Assembly: GCA_016125355.1 (NCBI GenBank)
Contig: WGLX01000002.1
Coordinates: 1 to 64,000, forward strand
Origin: Actinomycetales bacterium
Lineage (GTDB): Bacteria; Actinomycetota; Actinomycetes; S36-B12
Length of the DNA: 64,000 bases
Reading direction: 5' to 3'
The notes beneath the pieces are model-generated. The model was not told where the DNA came from. It was given only the letters and a program-made list of their open reading frames with translations, and ran no database searches. The stretch's first letter is position 1. Each line of letters starts with the position of its first letter. Shown piece by piece: positions 44,387 through 55,605 of this stretch. A program made the translations under genes and the position numbers.

Positions 44387-45409
44387 ATGCCTATCGCAAC
44401 CCCTGAGGTCTACGCCGAGATGCTCGACCGGGCGAAGGCCGGCCAGTTCGCCTACCCGGCGATCAACTGCACCTCCTCCCAGACCATCGTCGCCGCCATC
44501 CGCGGTTTCGCCGAGGCCCAGAGCGACGGCATCGTCCAGGTCTCCTGGGGCGGTGCCGAGTTCGCGTCCGGCCAGTCCGTCAAGAGCATGGTCGCCGGCG
44601 CCACTGCGCTCGCCGAGTTCGCCCGCTCGATCGCGGCGTCCTACGACGTCAACATCGCGCTGCACACCGACCACTGCCCGAAGGACAAGCTCCCGGGCTT
44701 CATGGAGCCCCTGCTGAAGATCTCGCAGGAGCGCGTCGCCAAGGGCCTCGAGCCGCTCTTCCAGTCGCACATGTGGGACGGCTCCGCGGTGCCGCTGAAG
44801 GAGAACATGGAGATCGCCCAGCGCATGCTGGACGAGTCGGTGAAGGCACACACCATCCTCGAGATCGAGATCGGCGTGGTCGGCGGCGAGGAGGACGGCA
44901 TCGAGGCGTCCCACGACGCCAAGCTCTTCTCCACCGTCGAGGACGGCCTGGCCACCGCCGAGGCGCTCGGCCTCGGTGAGCGCGGCCGCTACATGGTCGC
45001 CGCCACCTTCGGAAACGTGCACGGCGTCTACAAGCCGGGCAACGTCGTCCTGACCCCGTCAGTGCTCAACGAGATCCAGACCGAGGTCGGTAAGAAGTAC
45101 GGCACGGACAAGCCGTTCGACCTGGTGTTCCACGGTGGCTCCGGCTCGCTGCTCAGTGAGATCCGCGAGGCGCTCGACTACGGCGTCGTGAAGATGAACG
45201 TCGACACCGACACCCAGTACGCGTTCACCCGTCCGGTGGCCGACCACATGTTCAAGAACTACGACGGCGTGCTCAAGGTCGACGGCGAGGTCGGCAACAA
45301 GAAGGCGTACGACCCGCGCGCCTGGGGCAAGCTCGCCGAGGCCAGCATGGCGGCCCGCGTCGTGCAGGCCTGCGAGGATCTGCGCTCCGCCGGCACCCGC
45401 ATCTCGTAG
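44387..45409 (+). CDS. fba: Class II fructose-bisphosphate aldolase
   Basis: A 340-residue zinc-dependent aldolase interconverting fructose 1,6-bisphosphate and two triose phosphates. It has the zinc-site segment ALHTDHCPKDKL (about residues 88-99), QSHMWDGS, EIEIGVVGGEEDG (about 163-175) and FHGGSGS near 247. The length and sequence are of the actinobacterial type. GCAGGAG precedes the ATG. A large palindrome follows the stop. Confidence 0.96.
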   Translation: MPIATPEVYAEMLDRAKAGQFAYPAINCTSSQTIVAAIRGFAEAQSDGIVQVSWGGAEFASGQSVKSMVAGATALAEFARSIAASYDVNIALHTDHCPKDKLPGFMEPLLKISQERVAKGLEPLFQSHMWDGSAVPLKENMEIAQRMLDESVKAHTILEIEIGVVGGEEDGIEASHDAKLFSTVEDGLATAEALGLGERGRYMVAATFGNVHGVYKPGNVVLTPSVLNEIQTEVGKKYGTDKPFDLVFHGGSGSLLSEIREALDYGVVKMNVDTDTQYAFTRPVADHMFKNYDGVLKVDGEVGNKKAYDPRAWGKLAEASMAARVVQACEDLRSAGTRIS

Positions 45410-45428
45410 TCCGTTTCTCCCGCTGGTC

Positions 45429-45515
45429 CGTTTCTCCCACGACGTGGGACAGGTGAGCCAAGACGGCCGAATTCGGCCGGATTTGGCTCACCTGTCCCAT
45501 TAGGTGGGAGAAACG
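45429..45515. repeat. Three-tier nested palindrome after fba
   Basis: The outer arms CGTTTCTCCCAC (45429-45440) and 45504-45515 are perfect. The middle arms of 16 bases (45446-45461 and 45483-45498) are perfect, and the centre is a zero-loop palindrome GGCCGAATTCGGCC (45465-45478). Symmetric 5-base gaps separate the outer and middle tiers. A second copy of CCGTTTCTCCC lies at 45411-45421, directly after the fba stop. It fills nearly all of the gap between fba and the DUF3151 gene. Confidence 0.85.
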
Positions 45516-45544
45516 AGCCGGGAGGGCTCTGGCAGGCTTCCGCC

Positions 45545-45948
45545 ATGGACATCGGCAAGGACCTCCTCGACGGACCCCCACCCACCCTGCTGCCCGACGA
45601 TCCCGCGGCCGCCGAGCTGGCCAGCGGCCAGGATCCCGAGTCCGTCGTGCGCGCCCACCCGGCCTCCTCGCTGGCCTGGGCCGTGCTGGCCGACCAGGCC
45701 TGGGACGCCGGACGCCCGGTCGAGTCCTACGCGTACGCCCGCGTCGGCTACCACCGCGGACTCGATGCGCTGCGTCGCAACGGCTGGAAGGGGCACGGCC
45801 CGGTCCCCTGGCGGCACGAGCCGAACCAGGGCTTCCTGCGCTGCCTGCGCTCCCTCGCGCGTGCGGCCGGGGCGATCGGCGAGCACGGCGAGGTCGACCG
45901 ACTCGGCGTCTTCATCGACGACTGCGACCCCTCGGTCCCACGCGACTG

Positions 45949-45949
<1 letters not shown>
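45545..45949 (+). CDS. DUF3151-family protein
   Basis: A 134-residue protein of the actinobacterial DUF3151 family. Conserved features are LAWAVLADQAWDAGRPVESYAYARVGYHRGLD-type helices (seen as AWAVLADQAW, about 55-64, and SYAYARVGYHRGLDALRRNGW) and GPVPWRHEPNQGFLRCLRSLARAA. The repeated-helix pattern suggests an all-alpha, TPR-like fold. Its role is unknown; it is commonly next to fba. The stop overlaps the next start by one base. Confidence 0.85.
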
Positions 45950-48236
<2,287 letters not shown>

Positions 48237-48238
48237 CC

Positions 48239-49333
48239 GTGGCCACCGCCGCGCGGACCCGCGTTCCTGTCGGACCGGCCGTCGTCATCGCGGTCGCGGC
48301 GTTCTTCCTCGGATGGGGCGTCCTCATCGTCGTCCAGAAGGGCATCGACTGGCTGTGGGTCGACTCCGAGCGCCCCGACTGGTTCGTGATCGGGCTGCCG
48401 CTGGTCGCGGCGCTGGCGGTGTGGGCCGTCCGGCGCTTCCTCGGTGACGACGGGCACAACCCGCTCAAGGGCATCGCGATCTCGCCCTACGATCCGCGGC
48501 AGTACGCGAATGTGATCCTGGCGATCCTGGCCACGCTGCTCGGCGGCCTCATCCTGGGCCCGGAGGTCGCCCTCGTCTCGACCGGCGCGGTGGTCGGCAC
48601 CGTGGTGGCGAAGATGCGGCACTCGGAAGAGGTCGTGAACCTCGCCAGCATCGGTGCCCTGGCCGCGATCCTCGCCCTGTTCGCCGGGCCGCTGCTCTCG
48701 GGTGAGAGCGTGATGCCGGACACCAGCAGCTTCAACCCCTGGGGCGGGATCCTCATCGCCGTCCCGGTCTCCTTCGTGGCCACCGTGGTCATCCTGATCG
48801 CCCGCGCTCTCGGGTGGGGGGTGTACCGGTTCGCGGGCGCCCGGGCGCACCTGCCGGCACTGCTCGGCACGGCGCTGCTCGTCGGCGTCGGGTCCGTCGT
48901 GGTACGGCACGTCACCGGTGCTCCCGTCTCGTACATCGCGACGTCGAGCGAGGGGCTGATCCACAACATCGCGACCGAGACCTCGGTCGGTCTGGTGCTC
49001 GCCGTGCTGGCCGTCAAGACCCTCGGCTACGCCGCCTCGCTCGGCGCCGGCTTCCGAGGCGGTCCGTTCTTCCCCGCGATGTTCATCGGCGCGGCGTCGG
49101 GCCTGCTCCTCGCGCTGCTCCTTCCCGACACCCTCCCGATGCTGGTTGCCATCGTGGCCGGGCTGGTGGGGGCGACGATCGCGACGGCTCCGATGAAGTG
49201 GTCCGTCGCGGTGATCCTCGGGGCGGCCGTGGGCTTCGTATTCGCGTCGTGGGCCATGGTGCCGGCAGCCGTCGCGGCCGCGATCGTCGCGCGGGCGATC
49301 CCCCGGCTGGAGGATCGGCTCGCGCGTGACTGA
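48239..49333 (+). CDS. CLC-type chloride channel or transporter homologue
   Basis: A 364-residue membrane protein with about nine hydrophobic segments, shorter than typical CLC proteins. The gating-Glu region reads GLILGPEVALVSTGA (about residues 101-115) in place of GREGPxVQ, and the conserved GxFxP motif is GGPFFPAMFIGA (about 276-287). The first filter motif, usually GSGIP, appears as DGHNPLKG, without the Ser. It may be a CLC relative with altered ion selectivity. It starts 2 bases after purA and overlaps the GNAT gene by 8 bases. Confidence 0.78.
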   Translation: MATAARTRVPVGPAVVIAVAAFFLGWGVLIVVQKGIDWLWVDSERPDWFVIGLPLVAALAVWAVRRFLGDDGHNPLKGIAISPYDPRQYANVILAILATLLGGLILGPEVALVSTGAVVGTVVAKMRHSEEVVNLASIGALAAILALFAGPLLSGESVMPDTSSFNPWGGILIAVPVSFVATVVILIARALGWGVYRFAGARAHLPALLGTALLVGVGSVVVRHVTGAPVSYIATSSEGLIHNIATETSVGLVLAVLAVKTLGYAASLGAGFRGGPFFPAMFIGAASGLLLALLLPDTLPMLVAIVAGLVGATIATAPMKWSVAVILGAAVGFVFASWAMVPAAVAAAIVARAIPRLEDRLARD

Positions 49334-49952
49334 GCCCGCGCTGCACGACCCGCGTCCCGACGACCCGCCCTGGCCGGCGGCGAGCTGGCCGCCAGGAACG
49401 GAGGTGGCGCTGACCCACGGAGCAGTCGAGCTGCGCCCCGCATCCGTCGACGACGCCGACGAGCTGTTCTCGGCGCTGGACGACGACCGTGTCTGGGCGC
49501 ATGTGCGCGGCCGCCCGGTCGGTGTCGAGCAGATGGCAGACAGCCTGGGGGCGGCGCCGCTCGTGGGACGCTTTCCGTGGACCGTCCGTCGCGAGGGCCG
49601 GGTCGTCGGCACCACGTCCTACCTGGACGTCTCGCCGATCGATGCCCGGCTCGAGATCGGCTTCACCCTGTACGCGCACGAGGTGTGGGGGACGGACGTC
49701 AACCCGGCGTGCAAGTTCCTGCTGATGGACTGGGCCTTCGGCCAGGGCTTCGGGCGCGTCCAGCTCAAGACCGATATCCGCAACAGCCGCAGCCAGGCGG
49801 CCATCTCGCGACTCGGGGCCCGGTACGAGGGGGTGCTACGCCGGTACCAGCGGCGCGCGGATGAGTCCATCCGGGACACCGTGATGTACTCCGTGATCGT
49901 CGAGGAGTGGCCCGATGTGCGCCGGGGGCTGCTCGCCCGGTTGCCCGGCTGA
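49326..49952 (+). CDS. GNAT-family N-acetyltransferase, RimJ/RimL type
   Basis: A 208-residue acetyltransferase of the RimL-like branch. It shows VELRPASVDDADELF (about residues 36-50), TSYLDVSPIDARLEIGFT, and the region LLMDWAFGQGFGRVQLKTDIRNSRSQ-type sequence (seen as FGRVQLKTDIRNSRSQAAI), typical of the acetyl-CoA-binding part. RimJ/RimL-type enzymes acetylate protein N-termini or small molecules; the substrate is unknown. It overlaps the CLC-like gene and ends before a 163-base gap. Confidence 0.85.
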   Translation: MTEPALHDPRPDDPPWPAASWPPGTEVALTHGAVELRPASVDDADELFSALDDDRVWAHVRGRPVGVEQMADSLGAAPLVGRFPWTVRREGRVVGTTSYLDVSPIDARLEIGFTLYAHEVWGTDVNPACKFLLMDWAFGQGFGRVQLKTDIRNSRSQAAISRLGARYEGVLRRYQRRADESIRDTVMYSVIVEEWPDVRRGLLARLPG

Positions 49953-50061
49953 CTGTTCTGCCGCACCCGGCCACGGGAGGCCGTCCGTGGTGGAGTCGGC
50001 ACCGGGGAGCGAGCGTACGGACTGGAGTCGGGCATCCCTCCCGCTCTCCCGGGCCGGGTCG

Positions 50062-50067
50062 TACCCT
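50062..50067 (+). promoter_or_regulatory. Putative -10 element of the class III aminotransferase gene
   Basis: TACCCT lies in the 163-base gap after the GNAT gene. A transcript starting about 7 bases later would have a leader of about 45 bases with GAGGAG close before the ATG. I see nothing else notable in 49953-50115. Confidence 0.35.
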
Positions 50068-50115
50068 CGGACGTGGCGCCCGCACGTGCCCGCGCCGTCG
50101 ATCCGAGGAGAGCGC

Positions 50116-51468
50116 ATGTCCATCAGCCCTGATCCCGCCCGCGGTGCCGAGGTCTTTGCCAACGACCGGGCCCACGTCTTCCACTCGTGGAGTGCACAGG
50201 GCGCGCTCAACCCGATGTGCATCGCCGGGGCGGAGGGCTGCTACGTCTGGGACTACGACGGCAACCGCTACCTCGACCTGTCCTCCCAGCTGGTCAACGT
50301 CAACATCGGCCACCAGCACCCGAAGGTCGTCAAGGCCATCCAGGACCAGGCGGCCACGCTGGCCACCATCGCGCCGCAGCACGCCAACGACATGCGCGGC
50401 GAGGCGGCCAAGCGGATCGCAGAGCTGGCGCCGGACGGCATGAACAAGGTCTTCTTCACCAACGGGGGCGCGGACGCCATCGAGAACGCCATCCGGATGG
50501 CGCGCCTGCACACGGGCCGCGACAAGGTGCTCTCCTTCTACCGTTCGTACCACGGCAACACCGGCACGGCGATCCAGGCGACCGGCGATCCGCGACGGTG
50601 GCCCAACGAGTACGCCGACCACGTCGTGCACTTCTTCGGCCCGTACCTGTACCGGTCGTCCTTCTGGGCCACCACGCCGGAGGAGGAGACCCAGCGGGCG
50701 CTCCAGCACCTCGAGCAGGTCATCGTGTTCGAGGGTCCGGCGACCATCGCGGCCGTCCTCCTCGAGTCCGTCGTCGGCACCGCCGGCGTGCTCGTGCCCC
50801 CGCCCGGCTACCTCGAGGGCGTGCGGGCGCTGTGCGACAAGTACGGCATCGTCTACATCGCCGACGAGGTCATGGCCGGGTTCGGGCGCACCGGCACCTG
50901 GTTCGCCTTCGAGAACTTCAACGTCGTCCCGGACCTGATCACCTTCGCCAAGGGCTCCAACTCCGGGTACGTGCCGGTCGGCGGCGTCATCATCTCGGAT
51001 CCGATCGCGGCGACCTTCAACGATCGCGTCTTCCCCGGCGGCCTCACCTACTCGGGTCACCCGCTCGCGGCCGCGTCGATCGTCGCGTCCATCGACGCCA
51101 TGAAGGAGGAGGGCATCGTCGAGAACGCCCGCCGGATCGGCGAGGACGTGCTCGGGCCGGGGCTGCGAGCCCTCGCCGAGCGGCACCCGGTCATCGGCGA
51201 GGTGCGCGGACTCGGGGTGTTCTGGGCACTGGACCTGGTGACGGACCGCGAGACCCGCGAGCCGCTCGCCCCGTACGGCGGCACGTCCCCGGCCATGACC
51301 GAGCTCGCCGGCGAGATGAAGAAGCGCGGCGCCCTGCCCTTCACCAACTTCAACCGCCTGCATGTCGTGCCGCCATGCACGATCACGGAGGAGGAGGCCA
51401 AGGAGGGCCTGGCCATCCTGGACGACGCCTTCGCGGCCATCGACGGGTACTACACCGGCAAGGCCTGA
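50116..51468 (+). CDS. Class III PLP-dependent aminotransferase
   Basis: A 450-residue omega-aminotransferase-type enzyme. It has the N-terminal segment GCYVWDYDGNRYLDLSSQL, FFTNGGADAIENAI near residue 113, YIADEVMAGFGRTG near 250 and the PLP lysine Lys279 in TFAKGSNSGYVPVGG. The FFGPYLYRSSFWATTPEEET region is like that of taurine and putrescine/beta-alanine aminotransferases, but the substrate is not settled. GAGGAG lies about 5 bases before the ATG. The lipoprotein gene follows 4 bases after the stop. A PotA-type ABC ATPase is encoded 12 kb away; a link to polyamines would be speculation. Confidence 0.87.
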   Translation: MSISPDPARGAEVFANDRAHVFHSWSAQGALNPMCIAGAEGCYVWDYDGNRYLDLSSQLVNVNIGHQHPKVVKAIQDQAATLATIAPQHANDMRGEAAKRIAELAPDGMNKVFFTNGGADAIENAIRMARLHTGRDKVLSFYRSYHGNTGTAIQATGDPRRWPNEYADHVVHFFGPYLYRSSFWATTPEEETQRALQHLEQVIVFEGPATIAAVLLESVVGTAGVLVPPPGYLEGVRALCDKYGIVYIADEVMAGFGRTGTWFAFENFNVVPDLITFAKGSNSGYVPVGGVIISDPIAATFNDRVFPGGLTYSGHPLAAASIVASIDAMKEEGIVENARRIGEDVLGPGLRALAERHPVIGEVRGLGVFWALDLVTDRETREPLAPYGGTSPAMTELAGEMKKRGALPFTNFNRLHVVPPCTITEEEAKEGLAILDDAFAAIDGYYTGKA

Positions 51469-51472
51469 TCCC

Positions 51473-51922
51473 GTGCGGCGCCGGACAGTGGCCCTGGCCG
51501 CAGCCGCGCCGATGCTGCTGCTCCTCGCCGGCTGCCAGAGCGGACCCGCCGACATCGCCGACGGCCAGTACCGGGCCTATGCCACCTCGGGAACAACCGA
51601 TCCGCAGGCCTCGCTCGTCGTGAACGGCGACCAGCTGGTGGTCACGACGGCGACCGGTGACGAGACCGTGACGATCGGCGACCCCGGCGACTCCTACACC
51701 CTGTGCCCACCAGACGGGTCCGGGCGGCCGCGGCTGCTGAGGGGGGTCATGACCATCGGTGACGTGGTCCTCCAGCAGCCAGCGATCTTCGGCGACTGCG
51801 AGACGACCGCCCCCAGCCGGCTGACGATCGTGGACCTCGCCTCCTTCGACGCCTCGCTCGGGCCGTTCTCCTTCGGAGAATGGGTGGAGTTCTGCGATAC
51901 CCGGGATCCCTCCTGCAGCTGA
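51473..51922 (+). CDS. Small lipoprotein of unknown function
   Basis: A 149-residue predicted lipoprotein. Its basic N-terminus and hydrophobic core end in a lipobox LLLLAGCQ, with the lipidated Cys at about residue 22. The mature part is beta-rich, with four cysteines besides the lipidated one (in TLCPPDG, FGDCETT and FCDTRDPSC). I recognise no family. It follows the aminotransferase by 4 bases and ends 6 bases before the convergent membrane phosphohydrolase gene. Confidence 0.72.
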   Translation: MRRRTVALAAAAPMLLLLAGCQSGPADIADGQYRAYATSGTTDPQASLVVNGDQLVVTTATGDETVTIGDPGDSYTLCPPDGSGRPRLLRGVMTIGDVVLQQPAIFGDCETTAPSRLTIVDLASFDASLGPFSFGEWVEFCDTRDPSCS

Positions 51923-51928
51923 GGCGGA

Positions 51929-52849
51929 TCAGTCCCGGGTCAGGGTGACGACGAGGGCGGCGTGATCGCTCCCGGGGACGCGGTGCGCGGTGACGGACCG
52001 GGCACCGAACCCGCGCAGCAGGACGTGGTCGATGGCGATCACCGCAGGGACGGGCAGATAGGCCGGCCAGGTGCGGATCCACCAGGTGCGGGCCGACACG
52101 GAGGCATCGGCGGCCGCCCTGAGGAGGCGTCGGAACGGCCGGTGATCGAGCGTGGCGTTGAAGTCGCCGGCCAGGATCACGGGCCGCTCGCTGGCACGCA
52201 GCTGGGCCTCGAGCTCGGCCAGCTGCTCGAGCCACGGCCCGGACGCTCCCGGCCATGGTGCGTGGACGTGGACGCTCGCGACCTGTGGATCATCGGGGGA
52301 CTCGACATCCCCCAGGGTCACCGTCGCCTCGACGCGGAAGATCGTCCCTCGCTCGGTGATCACCGGGTGCCGGAGGGGCAAGCGGCTCCACAGGGCGGCT
52401 CCCTGCCACGCGGGGCCCGGCGCGAGGAGCGAGTGCGGGAACAGGTCGGCCGCGCCGGCGGCCGCCAGCCCGTCGAGGAACTCCGGGGTCGTCTCCTGGA
52501 GGGCGAGGAGGTCCACCTCATGCACGCGGGCCAGTTGCAAGATGGCCTCGGGATCGGCACCGCCGAACCAGACATTGGCCGTGATGACCCGCAGTACGGG
52601 CTTGCCTTGAGTCCGCTGCCCCACCCACGGCTGGACCTCGACGACGAGCATGCCGAGGATGGCCGCGAGGGCGAGGAGCCACAGCCCCGTGCCCCCGAGG
52701 GCGAGGACGGCGAGGCCGAGCGCTGCGGGCAGGAGGGCCAGGTACGCGAACGTCGCGGCGACAACGACCGGCTGAAAGGCGGAGTCCAGCCATCGCGTCG
52801 CGAAGGCGGCCAGGGCCAGGACGAGCAGGGTCAGACCGACGGCGGTCAC
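51929..52849 (-). CDS. Membrane-anchored endonuclease/exonuclease/phosphatase-family protein
   Basis: A 306-residue protein. Residues about 5-85 hold three hydrophobic helices, followed by an EEP domain: TANVWFGGADPEAIL, LLALQETTPEFL, the catalytic VILAGDFNATLDHRPF (D-x-N) and the late IDHVLL and SDHAALVV (His). EEP enzymes cleave phosphodiester or phosphate bonds of nucleic acids or lipids; the exposed membrane form resembles EndG- or sphingomyelinase-like proteins of unknown substrate. The GTG start has AGGAGG upstream. It is divergent from purD with overlapping -10 boxes. Confidence 0.85.
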   Translation of the reverse strand: MTAVGLTLLVLALAAFATRWLDSAFQPVVVAATFAYLALLPAALGLAVLALGGTGLWLLALAAILGMLVVEVQPWVGQRTQGKPVLRVITANVWFGGADPEAILQLARVHEVDLLALQETTPEFLDGLAAAGAADLFPHSLLAPGPAWQGAALWSRLPLRHPVITERGTIFRVEATVTLGDVESPDDPQVASVHVHAPWPGASGPWLEQLAELEAQLRASERPVILAGDFNATLDHRPFRRLLRAAADASVSARTWWIRTWPAYLPVPAVIAIDHVLLRGFGARSVTAHRVPGSDHAALVVTLTRD

Positions 52850-52885
52850 GTCTACCTCCTGCCCGGGAACCGTGCCTCTCGCTGA

Positions 52886-52895
52886 ACACTAGGGT
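52886..52895. promoter_or_regulatory. Overlapping divergent -10 boxes before purD
   Basis: ACACTAGGGT reads TAGTGT on the minus strand and TAGGGT on the plus strand, sharing TA at 52890-52891. The plus box is 6 bases before the purD GTG (leaderless). The minus transcript would have a leader of about 30 bases with AGGAGG. Confidence 0.6.
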
Positions 52896-52901
52896 TGTCG
52901 C

Positions 52902-54170
52902 GTGAAGGTCCTCGTCATCGGATCAGGTGCCCGGGAGCACGCCATTGTCGACGCCCTCATGGCGGACGACTCCGTGACCGAGGTGGTGGCTGCGCCCGGC
53001 AATGCCGGAATCGCCCAGATCGTCGTCACGCACCCCGTCGACGTCACGGACGCGACCTCCGTGGCCGACCTGACCAGGGAGGTGGGGCCGGACCTGGTCG
53101 TCATCGGGCCCGAGGTCCCCCTCGTCGCCGGCGCCGCGGACGCGGTGCGCGAGCTCGGGGTCGCGTGCTTCGGGCCGTCGGCCGCCGCCGCGCAGCTCGA
53201 GGGCAGCAAGGCGTTCGCCAAGCAGGTCATGGCGGAGGCCGGCGTGCCGACCGCGATGGCGCATGTGTGCACAACGGTCGACGAAGTGGCTGCGGCCATG
53301 GACCAGTTCGGCGCGCCGTTCGTCATCAAGGACGACGGGCTCGCTGCCGGCAAGGGCGTGGTCGTGACCTCCGACCGCGAGGAGGCCCTCGCGCACGCCC
53401 GCACCTGCCTCTCCCGCGACAACGACGCCCAGGTCGTCGTCGAGGAGTTCCTCGACGGTCAGGAGGTGTCGCTGTTCGCGGTGACCGACGGCACGACGGT
53501 CATTCCCCTGCAGCCGGCCCAGGACTTCAAGCGGGTCGGCGAGGGAGACACCGGTCCGAACACGGGGGGCATGGGCGCCTACTCGCCGCTGCCCTGGGCG
53601 CCTGCGGGACTCGTCGAGGAGGTCACGGCGAGGGTCATGCAGCCGATGGTCGATGCCATGCGCCACCGTGGCACCCCGTTCGTCGGCCTCCTCTACGGCG
53701 GTCTCGCCATGACCTCCCGCGGCGTTCGGGTCATCGAGTTCAACGCGCGGTTCGGCGATCCGGAGACGCAGGTCGTGCTGGCCAACCTGCGGACCCCGCT
53801 GGGGCAGCTGCTCATGGCGGCGGCGACCGGACACCTCGACCAGATGCCGACGCTCGCGTGGCAGTCCGGCTACGCGGTGACCGTGGTGATCGCGGCCGAG
53901 GGGTACCCGGCGGCGCCGCGCACGGGCGACGTGATCGGCGGGCTGGAGGACGCGGCCGACCAGGTCAACGTGGACATCTTCCACGCCGGCACCAGCGTCA
54001 CCGACAGCGGCGAGATCACCTCCAGCGGAGGTCGCGTGCTGTCGGTGACCGCACACGGGGAGACGCTCGCGCGGGCGCGCGAGCATGCCTACGCGGCCGT
54101 GGACCTGATCCGGCTCGAGGGCTCGCACCACCGGCGCGACATCGGCGCCGCTGCAGCGGAGGAGGGCTGA
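52902..54170 (+). CDS. purD: Phosphoribosylamine-glycine ligase
   Basis: A 422-residue ATP-grasp enzyme (GAR synthetase) that joins phosphoribosylamine and glycine. It starts with VLVIGSGAREHAIV, has PNTGGMGAYSPLPW near residue 220 and IEFNARFGDPETQVVL near 284. The length is normal. It leads a purD-purB-purC-galE cluster; purB starts 4 bases after the stop. The GTG start sits 6 bases after a -10 box. Confidence 0.97.
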   Translation: MKVLVIGSGAREHAIVDALMADDSVTEVVAAPGNAGIAQIVVTHPVDVTDATSVADLTREVGPDLVVIGPEVPLVAGAADAVRELGVACFGPSAAAAQLEGSKAFAKQVMAEAGVPTAMAHVCTTVDEVAAAMDQFGAPFVIKDDGLAAGKGVVVTSDREEALAHARTCLSRDNDAQVVVEEFLDGQEVSLFAVTDGTTVIPLQPAQDFKRVGEGDTGPNTGGMGAYSPLPWAPAGLVEEVTARVMQPMVDAMRHRGTPFVGLLYGGLAMTSRGVRVIEFNARFGDPETQVVLANLRTPLGQLLMAAATGHLDQMPTLAWQSGYAVTVVIAAEGYPAAPRTGDVIGGLEDAADQVNVDIFHAGTSVTDSGEITSSGGRVLSVTAHGETLARAREHAYAAVDLIRLEGSHHRRDIGAAAAEEG

Positions 54171-54174
54171 TCCG

Positions 54175-55605
54175 ATGAGCACGCCGTCGATCCCCAACGT
54201 CCTGGCCGGACGCTACGCATCCGGCGCCATGACCTCGGTGTGGTCGCCTCAGGCCAAGATCGTCATGGAGCGCCGCCTGTGGCTGGCGGTGGCGTCCGCC
54301 CAGATCGAGCTCGGTCTCGACATCCCCGCCGACGCGCTCGACGACTACCGCCGGGTGATCGACAACGTCGACCTGGCCTCCATCGCCGACCGCGAGCGGG
54401 TGACCAAGCACGACGTGAAGGCCCGCATCGAGGAGTTCAACGCGCTCGCCGGCCACGAGTACATCCACGTCGGCATGACGTCACGTGACCTGACCGAGAA
54501 CGTCGAGCAGCTGCAGGTGCGCGATGCCCTCCAGATCGTCCGTGATCGCTGCGTCGCAGCGCTCGACCGGCTGTCCGCCCTGGCCGTCGCGTACTCCGAC
54601 ACGGCGCTGACCGGCCGGTCGCACAACGTCCCTGCGCAGACGACGACCCTCGGCAAGCGGTTCGCCTCTGCGGCCGATGAGCTGCTCGTGGCCTTCGGCC
54701 GGCTCGAGGAGCTGCTCGAGCGCTACCCGCTCCGGGGCATCAAGGGTCCGGTCGGCACGGCCCAGGACATGCTCGACCTGATGGGCGGCGATGCGGAGCG
54801 ACTCGACCAGCTCGAGCAGGCGGTGGCCGGCCACCTGGGCTTCGCGAACGTGCTCGACAGCGTCGGCCAGGTCTATCCCCGCTCCCTCGACCTCGACGTC
54901 GTGTCCACGCTGGCGCAGGTCGCCGCGGGTCCGTCGAGTCTCGCGACCACGATCCGCCTCATGGCCGGGCACGACCTCGTCACCGAGGGCTTCCGCCCCG
55001 GCCAGGTCGGCTCGTCGGCGATGCCGCACAAGATGAACTCCCGGTCGTGCGAACGGGTCAACGGATTCGCCGTCCTCCTGCGGGGGTACCTCACGATGGT
55101 TGCCGATCTCGCGGGCGCGCAGTGGAACGAGGGCGACGTCTTCTGTTCGGTGGTGCGCCGGGTGGCGCTGCCCGATGCCTTCTTCGCCGTCGACGGCATG
55201 TTCGAGACCTTCCTGACCGTGCTCGACGACTTCGGTGCCTTCCCCGCGGTGATCGACCGCGAGCTGGAGCGGTACCTGCCGTTCCTGTCCACGACCAAGG
55301 TGCTGATGGCCGCCGTGCGCAAGGGCGTCGGGCGGGAGACCGCGCACGAGGCGATCAAGGAGCATGCGGTGGCCGTCGCGCTCGCCATGCGCGAGGACGC
55401 ACGGGGGGAGAATGACCTCATGGCGCGCCTCGCCGCCGACGAGCGCCTGGGTCTCAGCGAGGCCGAGCTGCAGGCGCTCGTGGCCGAGCCGCTCTCGTTC
55501 ACCGGAGCCGCCGGACGCCAGGTGCGGGCCGTTGCCGACAAGGTGCAGGCCGTGGTGGACCGCTACCCCGATGCCGCCTCCTACCGACCGGGAGAGATCC
55601 TCTGA
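54175..55605 (+). CDS. purB: Adenylosuccinate lyase
   Basis: A 476-residue lyase that acts twice in purine synthesis, on SAICAR and on adenylosuccinate. The fumarase/aspartase signature [17 protein letters not shown] (about residues 279-295) holds the catalytic serine loop. [13 protein letters not shown] (about 99-111) and [16 protein letters not shown] (about 147-162) form the rest of the site. Its stop overlaps the purC start (TGATG). Confidence 0.96.
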   Translation: MSTPSIPNVLAGRYASGAMTSVWSPQAKIVMERRLWLAVASAQIELGLDIPADALDDYRRVIDNVDLASIADRERVTKHDVKARIEEFNALAGHEYIHVGMTSRDLTENVEQLQVRDALQIVRDRCVAALDRLSALAVAYSDTALTGRSHNVPAQTTTLGKRFASAADELLVAFGRLEELLERYPLRGIKGPVGTAQDMLDLMGGDAERLDQLEQAVAGHLGFANVLDSVGQVYPRSLDLDVVSTLAQVAAGPSSLATTIRLMAGHDLVTEGFRPGQVGSSAMPHKMNSRSCERVNGFAVLLRGYLTMVADLAGAQWNEGDVFCSVVRRVALPDAFFAVDGMFETFLTVLDDFGAFPAVIDRELERYLPFLSTTKVLMAAVRKGVGRETAHEAIKEHAVAVALAMREDARGENDLMARLAADERLGLSEAELQALVAEPLSFTGAAGRQVRAVADKVQAVVDRYPDAASYRPGEIL

